Shown here: one piece after another, positions 46,871 through 56,023 of the stretch
Numbering within the stretch: the stretch's first letter is position 1
How the letters are laid out: every line of letters starts with the position of its first letter
Assembly (NCBI RefSeq): GCF_007000325.2
Contig: NZ_CP117267.1
Span: forward strand, 1-64,000
Direction of reading: 5' to 3'
DNA: 64,000 bases
Source of the DNA: Rhizobium rhododendri
Lineage (GTDB): Bacteria > Pseudomonadota > Alphaproteobacteria > Rhizobiales > Rhizobiaceae
Notes under the pieces: generated by a model
Database searches by the model: none
Seen by the model: only the letters and a program-made list of their open reading frames with translations
What the model was told of the DNA's origin: nothing
Position numbers and translations under genes: made by a program

Positions 46871-48109
46871 ATGCGTGCCAACTACCTCTTTACCAGTGAG
46901 TCTGTTGCCGAAGGTCACCCGGACAAGGTCTGTGACCGCATCTCCGACGAAATCGTCGATCTGGTCTACCGTGAAGCCGCAAAGACCGGCATCGATCCCT
47001 GGAGTGTCCGCATTGCCTGCGAAACCCTGGCGACCACCAACCGGGTGGTTATCGCCGGTGAGGTCCGCCTGCCGCCGAGCCTGATGAAGAAGGACAAGGA
47101 CGGCAAGGACGTCATCAATCCGGCCAAGTTCAAGACAGCTGCCCGCAAGGCGATCAAGGATATCGGCTACGAGCAGGAAGGCTTTCACTGGAAGACGGCG
47201 AAGATCGATGTCCTGCTGCACTCGCAGTCGGCCGACATCGCGCAAGGCGTCGACAACGCGTCCGACAAGCAGGGCGATGAAGGCGCTGGCGACCAGGGCA
47301 TCATGTTTGGTTACGCCTGCCGCGAAACGCCGGACCTTATGCCGGCACCGATCTACTATTCGCACCTGATCCTGCAGCTGCTTGCCACCGCCCGCAAGAA
47401 GCATGAAGGCGAAGCCGGCAAGCTCGGCCCGGATGCAAAGAGCCAGGTCACCGTCCGCTACGTCGACGGCAAGCCTGCAGAAGTCACCTCGATCGTTCTG
47501 TCGACCCAGCATCTCGACGAAAGCTGGGACTCGAAGAAGGTCCGCTCGGTCGTCGAGCCCTACATCATGGAAGCATTCGGCGACCTGCCGGTCGCTGCCG
47601 ATTGCGCCTGGTACATCAATCCAACCGGCAAGTTCGTCATCGGCGGTCCCGATGGCGACGCCGGCCTGACAGGCCGCAAGATCATCGTCGACACCTACGG
47701 CGGTGCTGCTCCGCACGGCGGCGGCGCCTTCTCCGGCAAGGACACCACCAAGGTCGACCGCTCTGCTGCCTATGCAGCCCGCTATCTCGCCAAGAACGTC
47801 GTTGCCGCCGGTCTCTCCGACCGCTGCACCATCCAGATCGCCTATGCGATCGGCATTGCCCAGCCGCTGTCGATCTATGTCGATCTGCACCAGACCGGCA
47901 AGTACACCGAGGATCAGGTCGAAGCTGCCATCCGTAAGGTGATGGACCTGTCGCCGACCGGTATCCGCCGCCATCTGGACCTCAACAAGCCGATCTACGC
48001 CAAGACCTCCGCCTATGGCCACTTTGGCCGCAAGGCCGGTCGCGACGGTTCCTTCTCCTGGGAGAAGCTCGACCTCGTGAAGCCGCTCAAGGAAGCCATC
48101 AAGGCCTGA
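46871..48109 (+). CDS. metK: S-adenosylmethionine synthetase
   Basis: MetK makes S-adenosylmethionine from methionine and ATP. The product begins [27 protein letters not shown] (in parts) with the ATP-site His in [19 protein letters not shown] and the P-loop-like [19 protein letters not shown] are conserved. The 412 residues are somewhat longer than the E. coli 384. An in-frame ATG at 46793 would add 26 residues not seen in the family, so 46871 is preferred. The gene is followed closely by trmB, a SAM-dependent enzyme. Confidence 0.96.
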   Translation: MRANYLFTSESVAEGHPDKVCDRISDEIVDLVYREAAKTGIDPWSVRIACETLATTNRVVIAGEVRLPPSLMKKDKDGKDVINPAKFKTAARKAIKDIGYEQEGFHWKTAKIDVLLHSQSADIAQGVDNASDKQGDEGAGDQGIMFGYACRETPDLMPAPIYYSHLILQLLATARKKHEGEAGKLGPDAKSQVTVRYVDGKPAEVTSIVLSTQHLDESWDSKKVRSVVEPYIMEAFGDLPVAADCAWYINPTGKFVIGGPDGDAGLTGRKIIVDTYGGAAPHGGGAFSGKDTTKVDRSAAYAARYLAKNVVAAGLSDRCTIQIAYAIGIAQPLSIYVDLHQTGKYTEDQVEAAIRKVMDLSPTGIRRHLDLNKPIYAKTSAYGHFGRKAGRDGSFSWEKLDLVKPLKEAIKA

Positions 48110-48114
48110 ATGTC

Positions 48115-48816
48115 ATGAACGATACCGAGCGCCGATCGCGGGCAACGGAAGCCTTCTACGGTCGGCGCAAGGGCAAGCCCCTGCGTGGCCAGCAGGCAGG
48201 GCGGCTGGAAACCCTACTGCCCGCCTTCATGGTTGATCTCGACACGCCTGCGCCTGCTTCTCTCCAGGCGCTGTTTCCAGTTCAGGTTGAACGACTGCGG
48301 CTCGAAATCGGATTCGGCGGCGGCGAGCACCTGATCCACCGGGCCAAGGAAAACCCGACGACCGGTTTCATCGGTGTCGAGCCCTTCGTCAATTCGATGC
48401 AGAAGCTGCTTGCCCATGTCGAGGAAGCGGGTGTGCAGAACATCCGCGTCTACAACGACGATGCCACGCAGTTGCTCGATTGGCTGCCGGACGCCTGTCT
48501 CGACCAGATCGACCTGCTCTATCCGGATCCTTGGCCGAAAACACGCCACTGGAAACGCCGCTTCGTCTCCGCGGTCAATCTCGCCCGCTTTCACCGAGTC
48601 CTGAAGCCCGGCGCAATATTCTGCTTCGCATCCGACATCGACACATACATCAACTGGACGCTGCAGCACTGTAAGGCCCATGGCGGCTTCGAATGGACGG
48701 CGAAAAACGCCGCCGACTGGCTCACACCTTATGACGGCTGGCCCGGCACGCGCTACGAAGCCAAAGCCAAACGCGAAGGCCGCTCCTCGGCCTATCTGAC
48801 GTTTAAGCGGGTTTGA
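48115..48816 (+). CDS. trmB: tRNA (guanine-N7-)-methyltransferase TrmB
   Basis: TrmB makes m7G46 in tRNA using SAM. The 233-residue product has motif [16 protein letters not shown], the acidic [16 protein letters not shown], and the hallmark [17 protein letters not shown] near residues 138-155. It starts five bases after the metK stop, so the two are co-transcribed; the pairing metK-trmB is common in rhizobia. Confidence 0.96.
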   Translation: MNDTERRSRATEAFYGRRKGKPLRGQQAGRLETLLPAFMVDLDTPAPASLQALFPVQVERLRLEIGFGGGEHLIHRAKENPTTGFIGVEPFVNSMQKLLAHVEEAGVQNIRVYNDDATQLLDWLPDACLDQIDLLYPDPWPKTRHWKRRFVSAVNLARFHRVLKPGAIFCFASDIDTYINWTLQHCKAHGGFEWTAKNAADWLTPYDGWPGTRYEAKAKREGRSSAYLTFKRV

Positions 48817-48918
48817 CCACCGCCTTAACCTTTCATGCCGACAATCCGCAGCTCCAAGCAGCGCAATCAAACTCGGCACCTGGCACCGCACGCACAACCG
48901 CATGCCGCAGTGGCGGGA

Positions 48919-49296
48919 TCAGCTCTTGTGGACAACTTCGAACGAATAGCCATCAGGATCGATGACGTCGGCGGCGTAATAACCGGGATAATACTCAAGC
49001 CGCGCCCGTGGAGAGATATTGTCACGCGCGCCGGCGGCGATGGCCACTTCATAAAATCTATCCACAAGGGCGTTGCTGACCGCTTTGAAACCCCAGTGAA
49101 TAGCGTCAGGATTGGGTTTCCCTTGCTTCAGCCAGAAAATAGCGCTTTGACCGTCGCCAAAACCCCAGAGATCAGGGTGGCCGTTTTCACCTTTGTAGGG
49201 CACGAAAAATCTGATGTTCAGCGGCTCCAATACGGCTTCGTAAAACGCCAACGAAGCCTTAATGTCGCTGACGGTCAGGATGATGTGGTCAAGCAT
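48919..49296 (-). CDS. VOC (glyoxalase-like) family protein
   Basis: A 125-residue vicinal oxygen chelate protein. It begins LDHIILTVSDIKASLAFYEAVL and ends DVIDPDGYSFEVVHKS, with His at residue 4 and Glu near the end in ligand positions. The middle has HWGFKAVSNALVDRFYEVAIAAGA. It is divergent from an HxlR regulator gene, the sort of pair in which the regulator often controls the enzyme. Substrate unknown. Confidence 0.88.
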   Translation of the reverse strand: MLDHIILTVSDIKASLAFYEAVLEPLNIRFFVPYKGENGHPDLWGFGDGQSAIFWLKQGKPNPDAIHWGFKAVSNALVDRFYEVAIAAGARDNISPRARLEYYPGYYAADVIDPDGYSFEVVHKS

Positions 49297-49477
49297 GATG
49301 ACGTCCTGTCTTCTGGATTTATACGTTCGAAAAGCTGTACTACCTCTGATCCAGACGACCGCAGTGCGGTTGTCTTCCTTTCGGTGCTAAGCTAACCTTT
49401 CGTAAGTAAGTTGTACGTCGATAGCTGTTTCTCCACAAGAACGCACGTTCACCGCTGCTACGAACAGGGAAGTAAGT
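49297..49477. promoter_or_regulatory. Divergent control region between VOC and HxlR genes
   Basis: A 6-1-6 palindrome ACCGCA-G-TGCGGT is at 49358-49370. GTAAGTAAG at 49402-49410 recurs as AAGTAAGTA at 49470-49478, touching the HxlR start codon. HxlR proteins commonly bind TTAC/GTAA-rich sites in such gaps, so the repeats are possible operators. The core promoters are not clear. Confidence 0.4.
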
Positions 49478-49876
49478 ATGGCGAAGATCATCGCGAAAAA
49501 GCAGCTGGCGCCCGGGCTCCTGTGCGGCCATGAAGACCCGATCGCCTTCCGTGAGCTGCTCACAAAGGTCGGAGACAAGTGGAGTATTTTCGTGATGCTT
49601 GCGCTCTCCATGCTGCCGGGTGAGCGGGCCCGGTTTTCGGAGCTAAATAGATCGATACCCACTATTTCCGAGAGAATGTTGGCACTCACGCTCCGCAACT
49701 TGGAGCGGGACGGTCTGGTTATCCGGGAGATTTTCGCGGAAGTGCCGCCACGGGTGGAATATGAGCTGACCCCCATGGGGCAGAGCCTGTTGCCAGCGCT
49801 CCAAGGCCTGGTCGACTGGGTCGGCCATAACGCGGATAACGTCAAGGCAGCACGAGCGGTGTCTGACGCCCGGTAG
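49478..49876 (+). CDS. HxlR-family transcriptional regulator
   Basis: A 132-residue winged-helix regulator of the HxlR family. The core VGDKWSIFVMLALSMLPGERARFSELNR (in parts), followed by ISERMLALTLRNLERDGLVIREIFAEVPPRVEYELTPMG (in parts), is the family signature. A Cys near residue 16 (LLCGHED) is of interest because several HxlR proteins sense electrophiles by Cys oxidation. It is divergent from a VOC gene. The ATG at 49478 follows AGGGAAG. Confidence 0.92.
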   Translation: MAKIIAKKQLAPGLLCGHEDPIAFRELLTKVGDKWSIFVMLALSMLPGERARFSELNRSIPTISERMLALTLRNLERDGLVIREIFAEVPPRVEYELTPMGQSLLPALQGLVDWVGHNADNVKAARAVSDAR

Positions 49877-49977
49877 CAGAATACCTGCAGCGGGAGATCC
49901 GCCGGTGCCGCTATAGCCGCCGCACCGCTTTAAGAGCACGTCGGATTTGGCGAACGGCTTATTTATATTTTGCGTTG

Positions 49978-50008
49978 GGCGGAAAAAGCCCGTTGGCCTT
50001 TTGCCGCC
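49978..50008 (-). terminator. Terminator of the hsp20-DUF1150 transcript
   Basis: On the minus strand, GGCGG pairs with CCGCC, and the inner arms AAAAG and CTTTT close around GCCAACGGG, with the run of T inside the right arm. It begins about 17 bases past the DUF1150 stop. The position and form suit a terminator for the hsp20 operon. Confidence 0.5.
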
Positions 50009-50024
50009 TGGACCAGCTGCAAAC

Positions 50025-50282
50025 TCAGTGCAGGCTGACGGTTTTCAACTCGTCTTCGGCAGCCTTGAAGAAGGTGCTGGAACGGTTGTCGGTCAACAGG
50101 ATGGGGGTGCCGTCGGCGCCGAAAAGAGCCCACAGATCAACTGTGGGATCGATGTCCGGAGCTTCCGGGAAGCAACGGGACACTTCCTCCTGGCGGATCT
50201 TGCGGACATAGGCGACTTCGCCGCTGCCGAGCGATACGAGTTCGTTTTCGGTGAGGCGTGCGGTGGCTTCTTTGAGTAACAT
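50025..50282 (-). CDS. DUF1150 family protein
   Basis: An 85-residue protein of a family typical of alphaproteobacteria and almost always encoded next to small heat-shock genes. It contains TENELVSLGSGEVAYVRKI and the motif DLWALFGADGTPILLTDNRSS. No catalytic motif is visible. It starts 49 bases after the hsp20 stop on the same strand, so it belongs to the same heat-inducible transcript. Function unknown. Confidence 0.85.
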   Translation of the reverse strand: MLLKEATARLTENELVSLGSGEVAYVRKIRQEEVSRCFPEAPDIDPTVDLWALFGADGTPILLTDNRSSTFFKAAEDELKTVSLH

Positions 50283-50331
50283 TTCCCGTTCCTCCAGCGT
50301 GGGGGACCAACGGCTCGGATTCGCCGTTGCC

Positions 50332-50763
50332 TTACTCTGGGACCGAAATGTTAATTTTCTTCACCCCACGCGGCGGTTCCGGTCTGATAAGATCGACCGA
50401 AAGCAAACCGTTTTTCAATGCCGCGCCAAGGACATGCATCCCTTCGGCCAGTACGAAGACGCGCTGGAACTGCCGGGCTGCGATGCCCCGGTAGAGATAG
50501 TCACGTGCCTCCTGCTCGATCTGCCGGCCGCGAATGATCAGCTGGTTTTCTTCCGTTGTGACTTCGAGTTCGTCCTCGCTGAAGCCGGCAACGGCAAGCG
50601 TGATGCGCAATCGCTCCGGTTCGCCAGTTGCCGGTTCGGCCTGCATTCGCTCGATATTATAGGGTGGGTATCCATCGCTGATCTTGGAAATCCGCTCGAG
50701 GGTCTTTTCCATGGCGTCGAAGCCCAACAGGAGAGGGCTGGCAAAAGGCGTCATACGGCTCAT
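50332..50763 (-). CDS. Small heat-shock protein (Hsp20/IbpA family)
   Basis: A 143-residue alpha-crystallin chaperone that holds unfolding proteins. The N-terminus (TPFASPLLLGFDAMEKTLERI) matches rhizobial class A IbpA-like proteins. The crystallin domain includes ITLAVAGFSEDELEVTTEENQLIIRGRQ (in parts) and GLLSVDLIRPEP; the C-terminal IxI-like motif is KINISVPE. Upstream there are an RpoH-like promoter and a ROSE-like hairpin over its ribosome binding site. DUF1150 is downstream. Confidence 0.95.
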   Translation of the reverse strand: MSRMTPFASPLLLGFDAMEKTLERISKISDGYPPYNIERMQAEPATGEPERLRITLAVAGFSEDELEVTTEENQLIIRGRQIEQEARDYLYRGIAARQFQRVFVLAEGMHVLGAALKNGLLSVDLIRPEPPRGVKKINISVPE

Positions 50764-50822
50764 CTCTACAAGTCCTTGGTTGTCAAGCGACCCTGCCGGA
50801 CCTGCATCTCAGCATCCGGATG
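50764..50822 (-). promoter_or_regulatory. Candidate ROSE-type RNA thermometer in the hsp20 leader
   Basis: On the minus strand the ~59-base leader has two hairpins. The first pairs CCGGA with TCCGG (50796-50819). The second, just before the ATG, is GTC-G-CTTG, loop ACAAC, then CAAGGAC (50772-50790). It occludes the ribosome binding site AAGGA, and one G is bulged opposite it. A GCU-rich anti-SD strand with a bulged G is the hallmark of ROSE elements, which melt on heat. The fold was judged by eye. Confidence 0.55.
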
Positions 50823-50828
50823 GCCGCA

Positions 50829-50857
50829 ATATGGGCATTGCCTGCTTTCGGCGCAAG
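50829..50857 (-). promoter_or_regulatory. Predicted RpoH (sigma-32) promoter of hsp20
   Basis: On the minus strand CTTG (50857-50854) and CCCATAT (50835-50829) are 18 bases apart, matching the alphaproteobacterial heat-shock consensus CTTG-N17/18-CYTATNT approximately. The start of transcription would be near 50822, which gives the ROSE-like leader its length. Confidence 0.5.
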
Positions 50858-51004
50858 CACGCTGCCTGACGCAATCGGAATCCAGCGGGATATTCGATGC
50901 CGCTATGGTTGCAGCACTTGCTTGACAAAAGCAGTTCGAATGGCGTCAAAAAGGGGTGGAACAGGCGCAGTGACGCCGCAGTGACAAGGGAAGAGGACGC
51001 TCGT

Positions 51005-51943
51005 TTGGCAAGGAAGATCATCATCGATACCGATCCGGGACAGGACGACGCAGCAGCCATCATGCTGGCGTTCGGCAGCCCGGACGAGCTTGAAATTCTC
51101 GGTATCACCACCGTAGCCGGCAACGTGCCGCTGCCCATGACCAGCCGCAATGCGCGGATCGTCTGCGAGCTTTGCGATCGCCGCGATATCAAGGTTTTTG
51201 CCGGTTGCGACCGGCCGATTGCCCGGCCGCTGGTGACTGCGGAGCACGTGCACGGCAAGACGGGGCTGGATGGTCCGGAGCTTGCCGAGCCGACGATGGC
51301 GCTGCAGCCGCAACACAGCGTCGACTTCATCATCGAGACACTGTTGCGCGAGCCCGCGGGCACGGTGACGCTTTGCACCCTCGGCCCGCTCACCAATATC
51401 GCCACGGCGTTCCGCAAGGCGCCGGAAATCGTCGGGCGCGTTCAGGAATTGGTGATGATGGGCGGCGGCTTCTTTGAGGGCGGCAACATTACGCCGGCCG
51501 CCGAGTTCAATATCTTCGTTGATCCCGAGGCGGCCGACATCGTCATGCAGTCGGGCGTACCGGTGGTCATCATGCCGCTCGATGTCACCCATCAGCTGCT
51601 GACCCGCAAGGACAGGGTCCGCAAGATCGCCGACATCGGCACCCCGCCGGCGAAGGCCATGGCCGAGATGCTGGAGTTCTTCGAGCGCTTCGATATCGAG
51701 AAATACGGCTCAGACGGCGGCCCGCTGCACGATCCGACCGTCATTGCCTACCTGCTGAAGCCAGAGCTTTTCGACGGCCGCACCTGCAATGTCGAGATCG
51801 AGGTCAACTCGGAGCTCACAATCGGCATGATGGTCGTCGACTGGTGGCACGTGACAGATCGCAAGCGCAACGCCCGGTTCATGCGATCCGTCGACGCCGA
51901 TGGATTTTTTGCGCTGCTTACGGAGCGCTTTGCGCGGATCTGA
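51005..51943 (+). CDS. Nucleoside hydrolase (inosine/uridine-preferring type)
   Basis: A 312-residue N-ribosyl hydrolase that splits nucleosides to base and ribose. The calcium-binding signature is IIIDTDPGQDDAAAI at the very start, the base-binding region has NEV-type residues replaced by EFNIFVDPEA, and HDPTVIAYLL near residue 240 holds the second Asp. The start is TTG at 51005 with AGAGGA seven bases upstream; the preceding codons lack family match. A terminator follows. It converges with a ribokinase gene, so ribose set free here could be phosphorylated by its neighbour. Confidence 0.93.
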   Translation: MARKIIIDTDPGQDDAAAIMLAFGSPDELEILGITTVAGNVPLPMTSRNARIVCELCDRRDIKVFAGCDRPIARPLVTAEHVHGKTGLDGPELAEPTMALQPQHSVDFIIETLLREPAGTVTLCTLGPLTNIATAFRKAPEIVGRVQELVMMGGGFFEGGNITPAAEFNIFVDPEAADIVMQSGVPVVIMPLDVTHQLLTRKDRVRKIADIGTPPAKAMAEMLEFFERFDIEKYGSDGGPLHDPTVIAYLLKPELFDGRTCNVEIEVNSELTIGMMVVDWWHVTDRKRNARFMRSVDADGFFALLTERFARI

Positions 51944-51961
51944 GAATTCGGAACAGGGTTT

Positions 51962-51989
51962 AAGGCCGCCGGATTGTCCCGGCGGCCTT
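51962..51989 (+). terminator. Rho-independent terminator after the nucleoside hydrolase gene
   Basis: AAGGCCGCCGG pairs perfectly with CCGGCGGCCTT over 11 bp with a six-base loop (ATTGTC), followed by TGTTATTT. It sits in a convergent gap and could also serve the ribokinase gene on the other strand. Confidence 0.85.
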
Positions 51990-52081
51990 TGTTATTTCAG
52001 TCAATTCCCGCTTTTTATAGCACTGCTAAGTTTGCCGTACATTCCGGGCAGAACTACACCAGATTATCCGTGAGACACCGA

Positions 52082-52981
52082 TCAGAGCCTTGCGGCGACC
52101 GCTTCGGCTAGGGGTATCGATGGCTGAGCTCCGGCTGAAAGGCAGGCGAGGGAGCCGGCGACGGCGGCGCGACGGAGTGCGGCCTCGAAATCCAGGCCCT
52201 GATCGAGGCTCGCGGCGAAATATCCGCAGAACGTGTCGCCGGCACCGACCGTGTCGATGGGCTCGATAACGAGGCCCTTGGCGCGCGACAGTACGCCGTC
52301 CCTTATGGCAACCACACCGTCGCCGCCGAGTGTGACGATGAGCGTCTGCCCGGTTTCCCCATGCAGTCGGGTCATTGCCGCTTCACGGTCGGCAGCCGTC
52401 ATTCCGTCCTGGCCTGCCAGAAGCTCGAATTCGGTTTCGTTGGCGATGACGATGTCGGCCAGCCGGCCAAGCCGCTTGGCATCTGATGTTAGCGGCGCGA
52501 GGTTGAGGATGGTCTGGACGCCGGCGGCCTTGGCAGCGCCTAGCGCCGCCTCCACCGCATTCCCGGGCACCTCGAGCTGCAGCATGAGGATATCGCCGGC
52601 CTTCAGTCCGGCCACCGCAGCAGTGGCGTCTTCGGCGGTGACGGCACCATTCGCGGCGGGCACCACGACAATGACGTTTTCACCGTCGCCGCCGACGAGG
52701 ATGAGTGCTGTCCCGGTTGGGCCCTCGACATGCTTTACCGCGCCGAGATCGGTGCTGGCTTCTGCCAGCAGCGCCAGCGCAGGTTCGGCGAAGCCATCGG
52801 TGCCGACAGCTCCGGCCATGCGCACCGTTGCTCCGGCGCGCCGGGCGGCCAGCGCCTGGTTTGCACCCTTGCCGCCGGCAGCCGTTGCAAAGCCGTTGCC
52901 GGCAACGGTTTCCCCGGGCTTCGGCAGCCGGTCCGTGGTTGCAACGAGGTCCATGTTGATGGAGCCGAATACTGTGATCAT
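52082..52981 (-). CDS. rbsK: Ribokinase
   Basis: A 299-residue PfkB-family sugar kinase that phosphorylates D-ribose to ribose-5-phosphate. It starts ITVFGSINMDLVATTDRLPKPGETV (in parts), with AAGGKGANQALAARRAGA near residue 40. The catalytic Asp and anion hole are in PIDTVGAGDTFCGYFAASL near residue 247. The adenine site LTLGGDGV-like motif is present as VTLGGDGVVAIRDG. The ATG at 52981 is preferred to an upstream Met. It converges with the nucleoside hydrolase and follows rmuC on the same strand after 47 bases. Confidence 0.95.
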   Translation of the reverse strand: MITVFGSINMDLVATTDRLPKPGETVAGNGFATAAGGKGANQALAARRAGATVRMAGAVGTDGFAEPALALLAEASTDLGAVKHVEGPTGTALILVGGDGENVIVVVPAANGAVTAEDATAAVAGLKAGDILMLQLEVPGNAVEAALGAAKAAGVQTILNLAPLTSDAKRLGRLADIVIANETEFELLAGQDGMTAADREAAMTRLHGETGQTLIVTLGGDGVVAIRDGVLSRAKGLVIEPIDTVGAGDTFCGYFAASLDQGLDFEAALRRAAVAGSLACLSAGAQPSIPLAEAVAARL

Positions 52982-53028
52982 GGGAATGCCTGCTCTGCTG
53001 GAATGTCGGCGCGACACTGCCGAAGCGC

Positions 53029-54222
53029 TTAGTCCTCGTCAACCACCCTCAGCTTCAGAAGTCCAGTACGGCTTTCGACACCGCGTGATGGTTCTGCCGG
53101 CTCGCGTACCGCCTCGGAGTGCTCTGTCAGGTCCAGCGCCTCGATCTTCTGGCCGCGCCTCGCAAGCTTCGAGGAGGACGTGGCGATCATCTCGACATCC
53201 TTCTGGGCAGCGGAGAAATGTCCCTGGAGTTTGGTGACACGCTCATCGAGACGACCGAGATCGGCCATCAGCAGCGCCACTTCGCCCTGGATGAGATGCG
53301 CCTGCTCACGCATCCGCTGATCCTTCAGGACAGACTGGATCACCTGGATCGATAGCATCAGCAGGGACGGAGAGACGATGACGATCTGCGCGCGGTGCGC
53401 TTTCTGGATAACACCCTCGAACTTTTCGTGAATCTCGGCAAAGATCGATTCCGATGGTACGAAGAGAAAGGCAGTGTCCTGGGTCTCGCCCTGGATCAGA
53501 TATTTCTCGGAGATATCGCGGATGTGGACTTCCATGTCGCGGCGAAACTGTTGGCCGGCGATGCGTACCATTTCCGGGCTGGAGGCCGCGCGGATGGCGT
53601 TCCAGGCTTCCAGCGGGAATTTTGCATCGACCACCAGCGGCGGCAGTCCGTTTGGCATATGGATGATGCAATCGGGCCGCGACCCGTTCGACAGCGTGTG
53701 CTGGAAGGCATAGGCGCCGAACGGCAGGCCGTCGGCAACTATGGTCTCCATCCGTGCCTGGCCGAAGGCGCCGCGCGTCTGCTTGTTGGACAGGATCGCC
53801 TGCAGCCCGACGACATCCTTTGCAAGCGACTGGATATTGGTCTGTGCGGCATCGATGACGCCGAGCCGCTCCTGCAGTTTCTGCAGGTTTTCATGCGTCG
53901 ATTTCGTCTGTTCGTTGAGCGTGCTGGTCACCCGGTGCGACATCCCGTCGAGACGCTGGTTGACGGCGTGGTTGAACTCCGCCTGGCGACTGCCAAACAC
54001 CTCGGTCATCGTCGCCAGACGGCCCTGCATCTCGGCCTGAAGCCGCAGCATCTCCGCCATCCGCTGCTCCGCCTCTGCTGCGCGAAAATCCATCTCGTCG
54101 TCGCTCTGCCTTCTCCCGGCACTGCGGACCAGCAGGATCACGATGACAAGAACGAGCAGGCCGACCGCGCTGTACAGCAACTGCACCGTCTGGAAGTCGG
54201 AACCAAAAAGGGAGATCGTCAT
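53029..54222 (-). CDS. rmuC: DNA recombination protein RmuC homologue
   Basis: A 397-residue membrane-anchored protein of the RmuC family, which limits inversions and other rearrangements. One transmembrane helix at residues 10-30 (VQLLYSAVGLLVLVIVILLV) is followed by a coiled coil (residues 45-130, rich in Glu, Gln and Met). The RmuC nuclease-like core includes LPPLVVDAKFPLEAW, with Asp and Lys in a PD-(D/E)XK-like arrangement, and FLFVPSESIFAEI. It lies between ribokinase and a chemoreceptor gene and is divergent from the latter. Confidence 0.93.
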   Translation of the reverse strand: MTISLFGSDFQTVQLLYSAVGLLVLVIVILLVRSAGRRQSDDEMDFRAAEAEQRMAEMLRLQAEMQGRLATMTEVFGSRQAEFNHAVNQRLDGMSHRVTSTLNEQTKSTHENLQKLQERLGVIDAAQTNIQSLAKDVVGLQAILSNKQTRGAFGQARMETIVADGLPFGAYAFQHTLSNGSRPDCIIHMPNGLPPLVVDAKFPLEAWNAIRAASSPEMVRIAGQQFRRDMEVHIRDISEKYLIQGETQDTAFLFVPSESIFAEIHEKFEGVIQKAHRAQIVIVSPSLLMLSIQVIQSVLKDQRMREQAHLIQGEVALLMADLGRLDERVTKLQGHFSAAQKDVEMIATSSSKLARRGQKIEALDLTEHSEAVREPAEPSRGVESRTGLLKLRVVDED

Positions 54223-54430
54223 GGCATCCTGGCGATAGTTGGAGATCGCCGGACTATAACGCCAGTCAGGGTAAAAGCCAGATCAAAACGTGAACAATGT
54301 AAACTGTCTATACCGGGCGAAATCTGGGTAACAAAGTTAACGGATGGTCAATGCAAATCGGTCAAGTCTGGCAGATTGCCTTTAACCTGCACGCTTGGCG
54401 TGCGGAAGCCTCATTCAGACCGAGATCAAG

Positions 54431-55936
54431 ATGAAAGCTGCGCCCGACACATCCACCCTCAGACAACGCCTGGACTTCATCGAGATCGACGACGCCACCC
54501 GCGAGACCCTGCGCGAAATGCGCCCGACGCTTTCGGAGCTCCTCGGCGGCGCGCTCGACAAGCTTTATGCGAAGATGGGCCGGACACCCGCTATTTCCCA
54601 TTTCTTCCGAGACAAAGCCCACATGGACGGCGCCAAGGCGCGCCAGGAAAGCCACTGGGGACATCTGTCGAATGGACAATTCGATTCCAACTACGTGGCT
54701 GGCGTAACTGCTGTCGGCAAGACCCATGCGCGCATCGGCCTCGATCCCAGCTGGTACATCGGCGGCTACGCCCTGGTGCTGACGGAACTGATGCATGGCA
54801 TCATGGAGAAGCACTGGCCGTCGCGCTTCGGCAAACGCCACGCCCGGGGCCTGTCGAACAAGCTGGCGGCCGTCGTCAAGGCGACTTTCCTCGACATCGA
54901 CTACGCGATCTCCGTCTACCTCGCCGAACTGGACGAGAAACGCCAGGTCCTGGAGCAGGATCGAACCCGCGCCGAGGCCGATCAGCGCATAGCCATGGAG
55001 CATTTGAGCCGCGGCCTCGAATCTCTGTCCAAGGGCGACTTCGAGGCGGTATTGCCGGAAAACCTCCCGGGCGCCTTTCAGAAGATGGCCAGCGACTACA
55101 ACAACGCGGTAGCGGCTCTCCGCCATTCCATCGGTGGTGTTCGCGCCACGTCCGAAGGGGTGTTGAGCGGTACGGACCTTATGTCGAAGGCGACGGATGA
55201 CCTTTCCATGCGCACGGCGCAGCAGGCCGCCGGCGTCGAGCAGAGTTCTGCAGCACTGCAGCAGCTGGCTGTCAGCGTCGGCCAGACGGCATCCAATGCG
55301 GCCAGGGCCTCCGTTGCCGTAGGCGAAACCCAGCAGCAGGCGAAAAGCTCGGGCGATCTGGTCAACAGCGCCGTTGCCGCCATGGCTGAGATCGAGAAAT
55401 CCTCCACCGAAATCTCGAAGATCATCGGCGTCATCGACGAGATCGCCTTCCAGACCAACCTTCTGGCGCTCAACGCTGGCGTCGAGGCAGCCCGGGCCGG
55501 CGATGCCGGAAAGGGCTTTGCCGTGGTGGCGCAGGAGGTACGGCAGCTGGCGCAGCGCTCTGCCAGTGCCGCCAAGGAGATCAAGGATCTGATCTCGCAG
55601 AGCTCAACCCAGGTCAACGCCGGTGTCACCATCGTTTCGAACACCGGCGTCGCCCTTGCGGACATGATCAGCCGGATCGACGGCGTCAACAAGTTTGTCG
55701 GCGATATTGCCGCTGCTGCCAAGGATCAGGCAATCGGCGTCGCCGAGGTCAGTGCCGCCGTGCGCAACATGGATACGATAACCCAGCAGAACGCAGCGAT
55801 GGTCGAACGTACATCCGCCGAGACACGGCATCTGCGCAATGAGGCGAATACTCTCGTCGCCCTTCTCAGCGGCTTCAAGACGCAGGCCGATATCCGCAAT
55901 GGCAACATCCAGGGCGAGAAACGTCGCGCGGCCTGA
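54431..55936 (+). CDS. Globin-coupled methyl-accepting chemotaxis protein (HemAT-like)
   Basis: A 501-residue soluble chemoreceptor. Residues 1-165 are a globin-coupled sensor domain with the likely proximal His near residue 99 ([21 protein letters not shown] in parts). A HAMP-like/linker segment covers ~180-235 ([24 protein letters not shown] in parts). The signalling domain has the conserved hairpin tip [44 protein letters not shown] (in parts). There is no transmembrane helix, so it would sense oxygen or a similar gas in the cytoplasm. It is not next to che genes. A strong terminator follows. Confidence 0.94.
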   Translation: MKAAPDTSTLRQRLDFIEIDDATRETLREMRPTLSELLGGALDKLYAKMGRTPAISHFFRDKAHMDGAKARQESHWGHLSNGQFDSNYVAGVTAVGKTHARIGLDPSWYIGGYALVLTELMHGIMEKHWPSRFGKRHARGLSNKLAAVVKATFLDIDYAISVYLAELDEKRQVLEQDRTRAEADQRIAMEHLSRGLESLSKGDFEAVLPENLPGAFQKMASDYNNAVAALRHSIGGVRATSEGVLSGTDLMSKATDDLSMRTAQQAAGVEQSSAALQQLAVSVGQTASNAARASVAVGETQQQAKSSGDLVNSAVAAMAEIEKSSTEISKIIGVIDEIAFQTNLLALNAGVEAARAGDAGKGFAVVAQEVRQLAQRSASAAKEIKDLISQSSTQVNAGVTIVSNTGVALADMISRIDGVNKFVGDIAAAAKDQAIGVAEVSAAVRNMDTITQQNAAMVERTSAETRHLRNEANTLVALLSGFKTQADIRNGNIQGEKRRAA

Positions 55937-55946
55937 GCGGCCATCA

Positions 55947-55982
55947 AACATGGCCGCAAAAAACCCGTTTTGCGGCCATGTT
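55947..55982 (+). terminator. Rho-independent terminator after the chemoreceptor gene
   Basis: A perfect 15-bp inverted repeat (AACATGGCCGCAAAA / TTTTGCGGCCATGTT) with loop AACCCG starts 10 bases after the stop. The right arm begins with four T and the tail is CATAATT. It is the strongest hairpin in the window and may work in both directions. Confidence 0.8.
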
Positions 55983-56023
55983 CATAATTCCCTCCCAAAC
56001 AAAGATGGGCTATGGGAGACTTT

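Noticed and set aside
49050..49070. DnaA-box-like CTATCCACA inside the VOC gene
   Set aside because: A single one-mismatch site inside a coding region is expected by chance.
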